64,000 nt of DNA. It comes from an uncultured Eubacteriales bacterium. GTDB lineage: Bacteria > Bacillota > Clostridia > Oscillospirales > Acutalibacteraceae. The position numbers were made by a program, and so were the translations under genes. Within the stretch, counting starts at the first letter, position 1. The number at the start of each line of letters is the position of its first letter. The stretch is taken from contig CARTIQ010000002.1 in NCBI GenBank assembly GCA_949068525.1, positions 124,001-188,000 of the forward strand. The letters run 5' to 3'. The notes beneath the pieces were generated by a model that did no database searches, had not been told where the DNA came from, and saw nothing but the letters and a program-made list of their open reading frames with translations. Shown piece after piece: positions 7,788-15,778 of this stretch.

Positions 7788-9494
7788 ATGGAAGAGAAGA
7801 ATACGAATTTAGCGGGCGTTTCGGATGAAAACAACAATTTTATTAAGGATATCATCAAGGAGGACATGAAGCCGGGCGGCCGCTGCTATGGTGAGAAGAT
7901 CCATACTAGGTTTCCGCCGGAGCCGAATGGATACCTGCACATCGGACACGCAAAGGCAATTTGTATTGACTTTGGCTTGGCAGCGCAATTTGGAGGCATT
8001 TGTAATCTGAGAATGGACGACACAAACCCCGCGAAGGAAGATGTGGAGTACGTTGAGGCGATAAAAGAGGACATAAAATGGCTTGGGTTCGACTGGGGAG
8101 ACCGTTTTTATTTTGCATCGGACTATTTCGATGAGATGTATGAATTTGCATGCGAGCTGATAGGCAAGGGGCTAGCGTATGTTTGCGAGATGACGCCGGA
8201 GGAGGTAAAGGCGAACCGTGGGGATCTTTCTACTGCGGCAGTGAGCTTTTATCGCGACAGACCTAGGGAGGAAAGCATGGACTTGTTTAAACGCATGCGG
8301 GCCGGGGAGTTTGCCGATGGTGCTATGACTTTACGGGCGAAAATTGACCTTGAATCGGGCAACTTTAACATGCGAGACCCAGTGCTGTACCGAATCAACC
8401 ACTCGCAGCATCACAGAACGCACGACAAATGGTGTATCTACCCGATGTATGACTACGCGCATCCCATTGAGGACGCGATGGAGGGGATTACGCATTCGCT
8501 GTGTACGCTGGAATTCGAGGATCACCGGCCGTTGTACGACTGGGTGATAAACAACGTGAGCGTGCCGTACAAGCCACGTCAGATCGAGTTCGCGCGGCTT
8601 GGAATAAACCATACCGTAATGAGCAAGCGGAAGTTGCGCGCGCTGGTTGAGAAAGGCTTTGTGGCGGGCTGGGATGACCCAAGAATGCCAACACTGTGTG
8701 GCTTAAGGCGGCGTGGCTATACTCCTGTGTCTATTCGGAATTTTTGTGAGCGGATCGGCGTGGCGAAGGTCAACAGCACGGCAGATTACGGCTTTTTGGA
8801 GCATTGCCTGCGTGAGGACTTGAACCAGAATGCTAGGCGGGTTATGGCGGTCCTGCGGCCGGTAAAGTTGATCATAACGAATTATCCGGAGGGCCAGGAG
8901 GAGAGCTTTGAGGTCGAAAACAACCCGAATCGCCCAGAGGACGGCACGCGGAGGATCACGTTCTCGCGGGAATTGTTCATCGAGGCGGATGACTTCATGC
9001 AGGATCCGGGGAAGGGGTATTTTCGTCTGTTTCCAGGGAATGAAGTCCGGCTGAAGAGTGCCTATGTTGTGCGGTGTACAGGTAGCAGGACCGATGAAAA
9101 CGGCAATGTGGTAGAAGTTTATGCTGAGTATGATCCAGAGACTACCGGTGGGAACACGCCGGACGGCAGAAAGGTGAAGGGAACCATCCATTGGGTGGAT
9201 GCAAAGAATGCTGTGGATGCGGAAGTTCGGCTGTATAATGACCTTTTTACGGTTTTGGACCCGGGAGGACAAGAGGGCGACTTCGCGGACTACGTGAACC
9301 CGCAGTCTTTGGAGGTTTTGACGGACTGCAAGGTGGAGCGCTCGCTGGCGGACGCAACGGCACCGGATAACTTTCAGTTTATGCGTTTGGGCTACTTTTG
9401 CGTGGACAATACCGATAGCAAGCCTGGGCATCTGGTGTTTAACCGGGCTGTCTCGCTGAAGGATGGCTTTAAACCGGGGAAAAATAAGTTTTAG
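7788..9494 (+). CDS. glnS: Glutaminyl-tRNA synthetase
   Basis: This 568-residue class I synthetase charges tRNA-Gln directly. Signatures are PEPNGYLHIGHAKA (HIGH motif), the variant KMSKS motif VMSKRKL, and the GlnRS-type catalytic insertion and beta-barrel anticodon-binding domains. ATG 7788 follows GGAG seven bases upstream; a GTG start at 7731 would add an unconserved 19-residue extension. Many Firmicutes lack GlnRS and use GatCAB amidation, so a clear glnS next to gltX is taxonomically informative. Confidence 0.96.
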   Translation: MEEKNTNLAGVSDENNNFIKDIIKEDMKPGGRCYGEKIHTRFPPEPNGYLHIGHAKAICIDFGLAAQFGGICNLRMDDTNPAKEDVEYVEAIKEDIKWLGFDWGDRFYFASDYFDEMYEFACELIGKGLAYVCEMTPEEVKANRGDLSTAAVSFYRDRPREESMDLFKRMRAGEFADGAMTLRAKIDLESGNFNMRDPVLYRINHSQHHRTHDKWCIYPMYDYAHPIEDAMEGITHSLCTLEFEDHRPLYDWVINNVSVPYKPRQIEFARLGINHTVMSKRKLRALVEKGFVAGWDDPRMPTLCGLRRRGYTPVSIRNFCERIGVAKVNSTADYGFLEHCLREDLNQNARRVMAVLRPVKLIITNYPEGQEESFEVENNPNRPEDGTRRITFSRELFIEADDFMQDPGKGYFRLFPGNEVRLKSAYVVRCTGSRTDENGNVVEVYAEYDPETTGGNTPDGRKVKGTIHWVDAKNAVDAEVRLYNDLFTVLDPGGQEGDFADYVNPQSLEVLTDCKVERSLADATAPDNFQFMRLGYFCVDNTDSKPGHLVFNRAVSLKDGFKPGKNKF

Positions 9495-9507
9495 CTAAAG
9501 ATGAAAT

Positions 9508-9548
9508 CCCCCTATGCTAAGTGGATGGCCCTAGCGTAGGGGTTTTTG
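9508..9548 (+). terminator. Rho-independent terminator after glnS
   Basis: A long stem, CCCCCTATGCTA (9508-9519) with TAGCGTAGGGG (9532-9542) containing one wobble, is followed by a T run. It may also serve the convergent minus-strand gene ending at 9566. Confidence 0.85.
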
Positions 9549-9565
9549 CTGCCGCTCGGAGGGAT

Positions 9566-9871
9566 TTATTTAGACAGAATGTAGTAGTCGAGAAGCTTGT
9601 AAAGCCGGGTGCGAGCTTTTTTGATGTGCCGAGAGACGGTGGACTTGCCTATGCCAAGCTTTAATGCGATTTCTGTGACTGTTAAATTTTTGTAATATCG
9701 CATGATGATACACTGCTGTTGACGTTCGGTCAATTCGCCTGCTATAATCTTAGACAAAATGCGAAGAAGCTGTTTGTGCTCTGCCTCGTTTGTAAAATGC
9801 ATGCTATTGTTGTACTCCATCATTCCGGCAACGGACTCGGTAAATTCGTTAAGTGTAGTTTTAGTATTCAT
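9566..9871 (-). CDS. Sigma-70 region 4-like DNA-binding protein (phage-type late regulator?)
   Basis: This 101-residue protein has a C-terminal helix-turn-helix resembling sigma-factor region 4: the ELTERQQQCIIMRYYKNLTVTEIALKLGIGKSTVSRHIKKAR stretch (about residues 50-92; only short parts are diagnostic). There is no region 2, so it is not a full sigma factor. Similar short proteins often act as late-gene activators in Firmicutes prophages; Xpf of PBSX is a comparable case. Its start overlaps by 11 bp the gene at 9861-10079, so the two are translationally coupled. Control of the phage-like operon at 17.7-30.6 kb is inferred, not shown. Confidence 0.7.
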   Translation of the reverse strand: MNTKTTLNEFTESVAGMMEYNNSMHFTNEAEHKQLLRILSKIIAGELTERQQQCIIMRYYKNLTVTEIALKLGIGKSTVSRHIKKARTRLYKLLDYYILSK

Positions 9872-10079
9872 CTTTTAAATCTCTTCTTTCACAAAGTTTT
9901 AAGTATTCGCTGGTGTGTTTTAAATCGAGACAAATCGAATATAAAATGGAAACTCGGCGTTTAACCTCTCTTTCGTTTTCGGGATCGGTGTACTTTAGCT
10001 GGCGCCGCAGGTTTTTGACGTATTTTGAGATGTGTTTGTACTCCAAAAAATATTGTGCGTAGAGTTGTTTGTAGTTCAT
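9861..10079 (-). CDS. Small charged helical protein, partner of the sigma-like regulator
   Basis: This 72-residue protein is rich in K, R, E and Y and predicted mostly helical; no known domain is recognised. It starts at 10079 behind a strong AGGAGG on the minus strand. It overlaps the start of the sigma-like gene by 11 bp, which points to a two-gene operon. Its upstream region carries an operator-like palindrome (10098-10110) similar to the one at the XRE promoter. It could be a co-regulator of its neighbour, but nothing in the sequence proves this. Confidence 0.6.
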   Translation of the reverse strand: MNYKQLYAQYFLEYKHISKYVKNLRRQLKYTDPENEREVKRRVSILYSICLDLKHTSEYLKLCERRDLKDEY

Positions 10080-10097
10080 AGCGACCTCCTATTTTGC

Positions 10098-10110
10098 ACA
10101 CGTTAAGTGT
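10098..10110. promoter_or_regulatory. Candidate operator upstream of the minus-strand sigma-like pair
   Basis: ACACGTTAAGTGT shares 10 of 13 positions with ACACGTATCGTGT at the XRE promoter and keeps the ACAC...GTGT arms. It lies about 20 bp upstream of the start codon at 10079. Confidence 0.4.
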
Positions 10111-10311
10111 ATAAAATGACATAAATGTACACTAATAAAACCATTAACTAAACAAAAACAAATGCGATTTGCAGTAAAAAATAGCAGGTGTTAATAGTTG
10201 AATGTTAGCACTTAATGACTAAAATGTCAACGATAAAATGAGAATTTTAATTATTATGAGTGAAAATATGGTGTAGAAATTTGAGCAAAAATAATGTGAA
10301 AAATAAATAAG

Positions 10312-10340
10312 TTGCATACACGTATCGTGTGTGATATAAT
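10312..10340 (+). promoter_or_regulatory. Sigma-A-type promoter of the XRE/ImmA pair with an embedded operator
   Basis: TTGCAT (10312-10317), a 17-bp spacer, then TATAAT (10335-10340). The spacer contains the perfect palindrome ACACG-TAT-CGTGT (10318-10330), an ideal place for autorepression by the adjacent XRE protein. Confidence 0.7.
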
Positions 10341-10381
10341 TTATGTAACCGAAAATTGCATAAAAGGAGAGTTTGGTAGAT

Positions 10382-10759
10382 ATGTTTAGCGAAAAATTCA
10401 AGAAATTACGGCAGTCACAAGGGCTAACTCAGGTACAAATGGCAGATAAACTAGAAGTTTCGCCTTCGGCCATAGGAATGTACGAGCAGGGTAGAAGAAA
10501 GCCCGATAGCGACATGCTAAAGAAGATCTGCCAGATGTTCAACGTGAGTGTGGATTATTTGCTAGATGTGTCGGTAAATAGCAAAGATGAGGAGAAATCT
10601 GTAACGGACTTTATAGATGAAATTACCTATACACTGAGGGCCCAAAAGGGATTAATGTTTAACGGCAAGCCTATTACTGCTCGGGACAAGGAGAAAATTG
10701 CTCAAGCAATAAAGCTTGCGACCGCTATAGCAGTGTCTAGCAGCAACTTGGAAGATTAG
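10382..10759 (+). CDS. XRE-family transcriptional repressor (ImmR-like)
   Basis: This 125-residue protein has an N-terminal Cro/CI-type helix-turn-helix (about residues 6-60: LRQSQGLTQVQMADKLEVS, then SAIGMYEQGRRKPD) and a C-terminal part of unknown function. ATG 10382 lies 12 bases from AAGGAG; a TTG at 10373 is closer and cannot be excluded. The next gene encodes an ImmA-type protease, the usual partner that cleaves ImmR-type repressors in ICEBs1 and related phages. Autoregulation through the palindrome in its promoter is likely. Confidence 0.85.
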   Translation: MFSEKFKKLRQSQGLTQVQMADKLEVSPSAIGMYEQGRRKPDSDMLKKICQMFNVSVDYLLDVSVNSKDEEKSVTDFIDEITYTLRAQKGLMFNGKPITARDKEKIAQAIKLATAIAVSSSNLED

Positions 10760-10820
10760 TTTGTGATATTTGCGCGCTTGGGCTTAATTTTTTTGAAAAA
10801 AGGGCAAGGGGGCGGAGAGC

Positions 10821-11147
10821 ATAAAAGATTTTGTTCATAGTTTGATAGAAAAGTATGGAACTAATTCTCCTTTTGAGCTGTGCAAAAAAATGAATATAAA
10901 CGTACTATTTTTAGATTTGCCAGAAAATGTTAACGGGTTCTTTTTAAATTCAAAAATTAAAAGTTCCATATTGATAAAGAAAAGCCTATCTGCACGCCAA
11001 AGAGAGACAGTCTGTGCGCACGAATTGGCTCACGCTCTGCTGCATAGTTGCGTTAACAGCATAAATTATGAAGAGGATGATCCTAGTTATATTCTGCAAC
11101 TGGAAGACGAGGCAAATAATTTTTGTAAACTTTTGTTAGAAAGTTAG
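10821..11147 (+). CDS. ImmA/IrrE-type metallopeptidase, probable non-canonical ATA start
   Basis: About 108 residues carrying the zinc-protease motif CAHELAHALLH (HExxH) followed by the downstream LEDEANNFCKLLL helix with the conserved Glu. The family N-terminal helix (IKDFVHSLIEKYGTNSPFEL) begins upstream of the first conventional start, TTG 10842. The only candidate in the open frame is ATA 10821, eight bases after AAGGGGG; the frame is closed by a stop at 10794. The protein stops just after the catalytic region, so it is a short family member. It probably cleaves the preceding XRE repressor. Confidence 0.75.
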   Translation: MKDFVHSLIEKYGTNSPFELCKKMNINVLFLDLPENVNGFFLNSKIKSSILIKKSLSARQRETVCAHELAHALLHSCVNSINYEEDDPSYILQLEDEANNFCKLLLES

Positions 11148-11228
11148 CGATTTACTTTTGTATTTTAAGATGGTAAAATAAAAAATAGAAAAATCGGATA
11201 ACAAACAAAATTTTTAGGGGGAAAAGCC

Positions 11229-11597
11229 ATGCCAGCAGGAATTTCCTTTGTTTTAGCGTTGCTGTTGATTGTAGAAATAGGAGTCTCTGAAAAAAGCTTT
11301 AGTAAGGATTATTGCAGGTTGGATTGTAATGTAGCACACGTTGGTATTAATTGGTTACAGAAAGAAAAAGAAAGATTGTTGAAAGAAAAAAGTAAATTGT
11401 TAGCAGAAGAAACAAATATAAAAAGGAAACTAGAAACTTTGGAAAAACCCATGATAATAGGAATGATCTGCAATGAAATATGGAGAAATAAGTTTAAGTT
11501 GGTTTCGAATAATAAATTGACGGTTATAGAAAGGAAAATAGATTTGATTGATTATAACATAAGAAAAATAAAAGAAGCCCAGGAGACGATAAATTAA
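11229..11597 (+). CDS. Small membrane or exported coiled-coil protein, unknown function
   Basis: This 122-residue protein has a hydrophobic N-terminus (about residues 1-18, a transmembrane segment or signal sequence) and a charged coiled coil (about 45-75) rich in K and E. It has two cysteines in YCRLDC after the hydrophobic stretch. No family is recognised. A strong AGGGGG lies before ATG 11229. It precedes a TM2-domain gene in the same direction, possibly cotranscribed. Confidence 0.6.
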   Translation: MPAGISFVLALLLIVEIGVSEKSFSKDYCRLDCNVAHVGINWLQKEKERLLKEKSKLLAEETNIKRKLETLEKPMIIGMICNEIWRNKFKLVSNNKLTVIERKIDLIDYNIRKIKEAQETIN

Positions 11598-11675
11598 GGG
11601 GACCATTAAAAATTTGAGCTTTTTGTGGTATAATAACTTTGGATACCGACAGAAAAACATAGGGGGGCTGATCTT

Positions 11676-12026
11676 TTGGACAGACAGGCGGTAGATCAAT
11701 ACTTGGTTGCGAATCAAAAATATTTCCCACAAGAGAAAATCTTGTTTTTGCGGGAGAAGCTTTTGGAATTGGATGAAAAAGAGTTTTCGCTTTTGCTTGT
11801 GTTGGAGCTAAAAGATCCGATCATTTTACTTATTGTATCTATATTTTTAGGATATCTTGGTATAGATAGGTTTTTACTTGGCGACGTGACTAAAGGTGTA
11901 CTAAAATTATTGACTTGCGGAGGGTGCGGAATCTGGACGATTATTGATTGGATCTTGATAATGGATAAGGCCAAGAAGCGCAATTTTGACAAGGTTATAG
12001 AGCTTATTTGTGGTAATTATTTTTAA
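11676..12026 (+). CDS. TM2-domain membrane protein
   Basis: This 116-residue protein has a cytoplasmic N-terminal part of about 45 residues. It is followed by a TM2 domain: hydrophobic helix, FLGYLGIDRFLLGD turn, GVLKLLTCGGCGIWTIIDW, second helix. The GxxGxDRFYLG-like motif is diagnostic for the domain, whose function in bacteria is unclear. The start is TTG 11676 behind AGGGGGG. A clear terminator follows. Confidence 0.82.
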   Translation: MDRQAVDQYLVANQKYFPQEKILFLREKLLELDEKEFSLLLVLELKDPIILLIVSIFLGYLGIDRFLLGDVTKGVLKLLTCGGCGIWTIIDWILIMDKAKKRNFDKVIELICGNYF

Positions 12027-12039
12027 GAAGATTTGAGTT

Positions 12040-12085
12040 GCAACATTATTCTAAAAGATTTATAGAGTAATGTTGCTGTTTTTTT
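12040..12085 (+). terminator. Rho-independent terminator after the TM2-domain gene
   Basis: A perfect 9-bp stem, GCAACATTA (12040-12048) with TAATGTTGC (12068-12076), is followed by TGTTTTTTT. Confidence 0.88.
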
Positions 12086-12193
12086 ACATAAATAAATTCA
12101 GAAAAAATTGTTTTTTAGCTGTTTTGTTTTTGAGATTTTTATGTTATAATTATTATTGCAGTTTCTGTAAAATGAAAAGAAAGGCTGGTTTTT

Positions 12194-12955
12194 ATGATGT
12201 TTTCAAAAACAAAGATTTTTAGGTCTGTAGTGGTTTTCATTTTAGCAATTTCTATGATCGGCGGTTTGGTAGTCTTTAAAGGCTTTGCTCTTGGCGCAGA
12301 TGCTGGGGATTCGTTTACCATTTCAAGTGTAGCGGAGGAATATCCTAATGCAGATGTAAATGATGTTATGGAGATTTTGGCCGAGAATACGGTTGATGCA
12401 GATGCAACAGACGATATGGAGATCGAGGATGAAGCAACTGTTGGTACGAACGCAAATGATGTTATGGAGATTTTGGCCGAGAACACAGTTGATGCAGATG
12501 AAACGGGGATTGTGGAAATTACTGATAAAGAAGAAAACGAAGAAATTTACGATAACGATGTAGAAAACACTCAAGAAAACTATGTTTGTTTGCCAGGTGA
12601 ATGTCCAGAAAATCCTATAATTATTAGTTCGGTTGAGGATTTGGAAGACTTTGCGACGGATCTTGAAGAAGGAAACGACTTTTCTGGTAAATATTTTGAA
12701 ATTATAGACGATATCATAATTCTAAAGGATAATAAGTTTTTTAGCGAAAGGCTAAATAAAAACGGAATATTGTTTACAGGTAAGTTTAGTGGGCACATAA
12801 AAAGCAACAAAGGCAGCTTCATTTACATTTATGTTAAAGAAATACCACAAAAAGTATTCTTGTTTGAAGATTTGGGCCAAGACGCGGAGATATATCTGGG
12901 ATTTGTTCTTTTAACCGAAGAAGAGGCCAGAATTTATTCTTTTAGCTGCTCGTAA
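12194..12955 (+). CDS. Secreted or anchored acidic protein with an internal duplication, unknown function
   Basis: This 253-residue protein has an N-terminal signal peptide or anchor (hydrophobic to about residue 32). Next comes a strongly acidic region with two near-identical copies of a segment containing DVMEILAENTVDAD, 32 residues apart. The C-terminal half contains PIIISSVEDLEDFATDL, a motif common at the start of cell-surface beta-helix or GLUG-like repeats. No enzyme motif is seen. ATG 12194 follows AAAGG. Its stop is one base from the stop of the convergent P-type ATPase gene. Confidence 0.65.
   Translation: MMFSKTKIFRSVVVFILAISMIGGLVVFKGFALGADAGDSFTISSVAEEYPNADVNDVMEILAENTVDADATDDMEIEDEATVGTNANDVMEILAENTVDADETGIVEITDKEENEEIYDNDVENTQENYVCLPGECPENPIIISSVEDLEDFATDLEEGNDFSGKYFEIIDDIIILKDNKFFSERLNKNGILFTGKFSGHIKSNKGSFIYIYVKEIPQKVFLFEDLGQDAEIYLGFVLLTEEEARIYSFSCS
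12359..12502 (+). repeat. Imperfect direct repeat, 96-bp period, inside the secreted acidic protein gene
   Basis: The segment starting at 12359 recurs from 12455 with about 45 of 48 bases identical. The second half of the unit has diverged. The 96-bp offset equals 32 codons and keeps the frame. Confidence 0.85.
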
Positions 12956-12956
12956 A

Positions 12957-15587
12957 CTATGCGGAGAAAGGTTTTCTTTGAGTGAACTTTATGAGTTCGA
13001 CGATTGGTATGACTGATATTGCTAGAGCTATGCATTTAAGGTAGTCTAACGGCAGGATTTGTTTGGTTTCGAAGAGTTTGGTTAGGCTGGGAAGGGTTAT
13101 TACTAGGTTTATCAGTATTACCGAGAAAATCATGGATGCTAGTAGATACGGATTTTGCTTTTTAATTTTAAATATAGATCCGTGGATGGATCGGACATTG
13201 AACGAATGGAAAGTTTCAGCTATAGACATGGTCAAAAAGGCCATGGTAGTGCCGTAGGTGCTGTTTATTAGCTGGAACTTTCCTGTTTGTGCTATTACGC
13301 CTAAGAAGTAAGATACTAGCGTGAGTAGCGAAATTAAAACTCCTTGGTAGGCTATATTAACTGCCATTCCGCCGGCGAACAGGCTTTCATTTTCGGGTCG
13401 AGGCGGTTTATTCATGAGTCCGTGGGATTCTTCTTCCATGCCTAGGCATAGCGCGGGGAAAGTGTCTGTAACGAGGTTTATCCAGAGAATGTGGATGGGT
13501 GAAAAAATTTTAAATCCGAGTAGCGTCGCGATGAATATAGAAATTACCTCGCTAATGTTGGACGAAAGCAGAAATTGTATGGCTTTTTTGATGTTATCGT
13601 AGATCCGGCGGCCTTCTTTTACGGCGGCAATAATTGTTGCAAAGTTATCGTCAGCGAGGACCATGTCTGCAACGTTTTTCGTCACATCTGTGCCAGTTAA
13701 GCCCATTCCAATGCCGATATCCGCCCTTTTTATAGATGGAGCATCATTTACGCCGTCACCAGTCATTGCCACGACCTTACCGAGACTTTTAAATCCCTCA
13801 ACAATGCGAACCTTATGATTTGGCTGAACTCGCGCGTAAATGTTTATGTTTTGGATTATTTTTACAAGATCTTTATCGGAAATTTTGTCGAGCTCCGCGC
13901 CAGTTAGAGCTTCGGAGTCGTTATTTATAATGCCTAGCTGTTTGCCGATAGCTATGGCGGTATCTTTGTGATCTCCAGTTATCATAACTGGATTGATACC
14001 AGCACTTTTGCAATTTTTAACTGCATCAATAACTTCTGGACGCACCGGGTCTATCATTCCGACTAGGCCGATGAAGACCATTGAATTTTCGCGAGATTCG
14101 CTGGTTAAGTCACTTGGCGGGGTATCGTATAATCTGTAGGCGGCCGCCAACACGCGCAGAGCCTTTTGTGACATGATTTTGTTTTTATTGGCGATCTCTT
14201 TTTTGGCGGCTTCATCCAAATTGCAGATTTTACTATTTTTAAGATAGTGCGTGCATCGCTGCAGAATGACGTCTGGTGCGCCTTTGGTACACTGTATGAT
14301 TTTTTTGCCGTCTTTGTTGAAGGTCGACATCATCTTGCGTTCGGAGTCAAAGGGAATCTCGCATAACCGAGTGCTGCTTTGTGGTGAACTGCTGAGTTTT
14401 GCAAGTTTTTCAGCGTAATTATATAGTGCTACCTCTGTTGGATCGCCCACCAGATTGCCGTTTTTATCTTTTTTGACGTCGTTGCAAAGACCCAGAGTCT
14501 TAGCAAGCTGAAGTTCGTCGAAGGTATAGCTATCAACAACGGTCATTTTGTTTTGGGTGAGAGTTCCGGTTTTGTCGGTGCAGATTATCTGAGTGCAGCC
14601 GAGAGTCTCAACCGCTGTCAGTTTACGGATTATCGCCTTGTGTTTAGCGAGTTTGGTAACACCGATTGCCAGTTGAATCGTAACGACAGCCGCAAGACCA
14701 GACGGAATGGCAGCTACGGCAAGGCTTACGGAAATCATGAAAATTTCTAGAATGTTTTCGGGTTGCAGATTTTGAGTTTTTACAAGGTTAAAAACAAAAA
14801 TAAAGGCACAAATTGCGATGACGACGACGCTGAGCATTTTGCCAAGGTGTGTCAGTTTTTTTTGAAGCGGCGTTTTTTCGTCGGAGGTTTTGGCAATGGA
14901 TTGAGCGATGCTACCCATTTGAGTATCCATGCCCGTTGCGGTAATTACGGCTTGTCCGCGGCCGTAAACCACGCTGCTTCCGGTATAAACCATGTTTTTT
15001 CGATCATTTATCGGCACGGTTTCACCATTTTTCAATGTAATTGCACTTGCGGTTTTCTCTGCCGGTACGGATTCGCCTGTTAGTGCGGCTTCTTCGACTT
15101 TTAAACTGTTACTTTCGAGTATCCTTGCGTCGGCAGGGATGGCGTCTCCACTTTCGAAGAGAATTACGTCGCCTACAACTAGGTCCTCTGTGGGGACTGC
15201 TTTTATGGCGCCATCTCGCAGAACTTTTGCGGTGGATTGCGAGAGCTTTTTCAGCGCATCTATGGCCTTTTCGGCCTTGCTTTCTTGATATACCCCAAGT
15301 ATAGCGTTAACAATTATTACAAATAGTATTACAAATGTATCGGTTAGGGGCTCTTTAGAATAGACTGAGACGCCAATCGAGATGCCTGATGCCGCCAAAA
15401 GAACCAGTGCCATGGGGTCGGCTAATTGTATCATGAATTTTTTTAGGAGAGAGTCCTTTTTTTCTTTTGTGAGCTGATTTTTTCCGTTTGCTGCAAGTCG
15501 TGTTGCCGCATCTTCGGAAGTCAACCCAGAATTACTGCTTTTGACGTGTGCCAGAACTTTGCTTGCGTCTTCGAGATAAAAATCCAT
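12957..15587 (-). CDS. Cation-transporting P-type ATPase (P2, calcium-pump-like)
   Basis: This 876-residue membrane pump has an N-terminal cation-ATPase domain, the actuator loop with LTGES, the phosphorylation site ICTDKTGTLTQNK, and the hinge GDGVNDAPS. The membrane region has about ten helices. M5/M6 keep the calcium-site residues NISEV and WINLVTDT. The M4 motif, normally PEGLPAVVT in calcium pumps, reads PSGLAAVVT, so the acidic M4 ligand is replaced by Ser. Calcium or manganese export is the family default, but this substitution makes specificity uncertain. The length is typical. Confidence 0.9.
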   Translation of the reverse strand: MDFYLEDASKVLAHVKSSNSGLTSEDAATRLAANGKNQLTKEKKDSLLKKFMIQLADPMALVLLAASGISIGVSVYSKEPLTDTFVILFVIIVNAILGVYQESKAEKAIDALKKLSQSTAKVLRDGAIKAVPTEDLVVGDVILFESGDAIPADARILESNSLKVEEAALTGESVPAEKTASAITLKNGETVPINDRKNMVYTGSSVVYGRGQAVITATGMDTQMGSIAQSIAKTSDEKTPLQKKLTHLGKMLSVVVIAICAFIFVFNLVKTQNLQPENILEIFMISVSLAVAAIPSGLAAVVTIQLAIGVTKLAKHKAIIRKLTAVETLGCTQIICTDKTGTLTQNKMTVVDSYTFDELQLAKTLGLCNDVKKDKNGNLVGDPTEVALYNYAEKLAKLSSSPQSSTRLCEIPFDSERKMMSTFNKDGKKIIQCTKGAPDVILQRCTHYLKNSKICNLDEAAKKEIANKNKIMSQKALRVLAAAYRLYDTPPSDLTSESRENSMVFIGLVGMIDPVRPEVIDAVKNCKSAGINPVMITGDHKDTAIAIGKQLGIINNDSEALTGAELDKISDKDLVKIIQNINIYARVQPNHKVRIVEGFKSLGKVVAMTGDGVNDAPSIKRADIGIGMGLTGTDVTKNVADMVLADDNFATIIAAVKEGRRIYDNIKKAIQFLLSSNISEVISIFIATLLGFKIFSPIHILWINLVTDTFPALCLGMEEESHGLMNKPPRPENESLFAGGMAVNIAYQGVLISLLTLVSYFLGVIAQTGKFQLINSTYGTTMAFLTMSIAETFHSFNVRSIHGSIFKIKKQNPYLLASMIFSVILINLVITLPSLTKLFETKQILPLDYLKCIALAISVIPIVELIKFTQRKPFSA

Positions 15588-15711
15588 AACTCACGTACCT
15601 CTTTTTATTTTGAATTTTAGTTTTATTATACAAAATTCTTTAAGAATAATCAATATTATTATAGAATTATTGGCGATTTGCTGAAAAATTTTTATTTAAA
15701 AGAAAAATCTG

Positions 15712-15740
15712 TTGTAAAAAGTTCGCGATGGTGCTATCAT
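15712..15740 (+). promoter_or_regulatory. Sigma-A-type promoter for the OPA-family transporter gene
   Basis: TTGTAA (15712-15717), a 17-bp spacer, then TATCAT (15735-15740), 39 bp upstream of the chosen start. Confidence 0.55.
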
Positions 15741-15778
15741 TTGTATTAGTTTTTGCATGAATGGAGATGGTCTTTTTA

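Larger units (their letters stand above)
10080..10381. other. Divergent regulatory region between the sigma-like pair and the XRE repressor gene
   Basis: About 300 bp of AT-rich DNA with no credible gene. It carries a palindrome near each end (10098-10110 and 10318-10330) and the XRE promoter. Its architecture resembles the switch region between divergent early and late phage genes. Confidence 0.55.
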
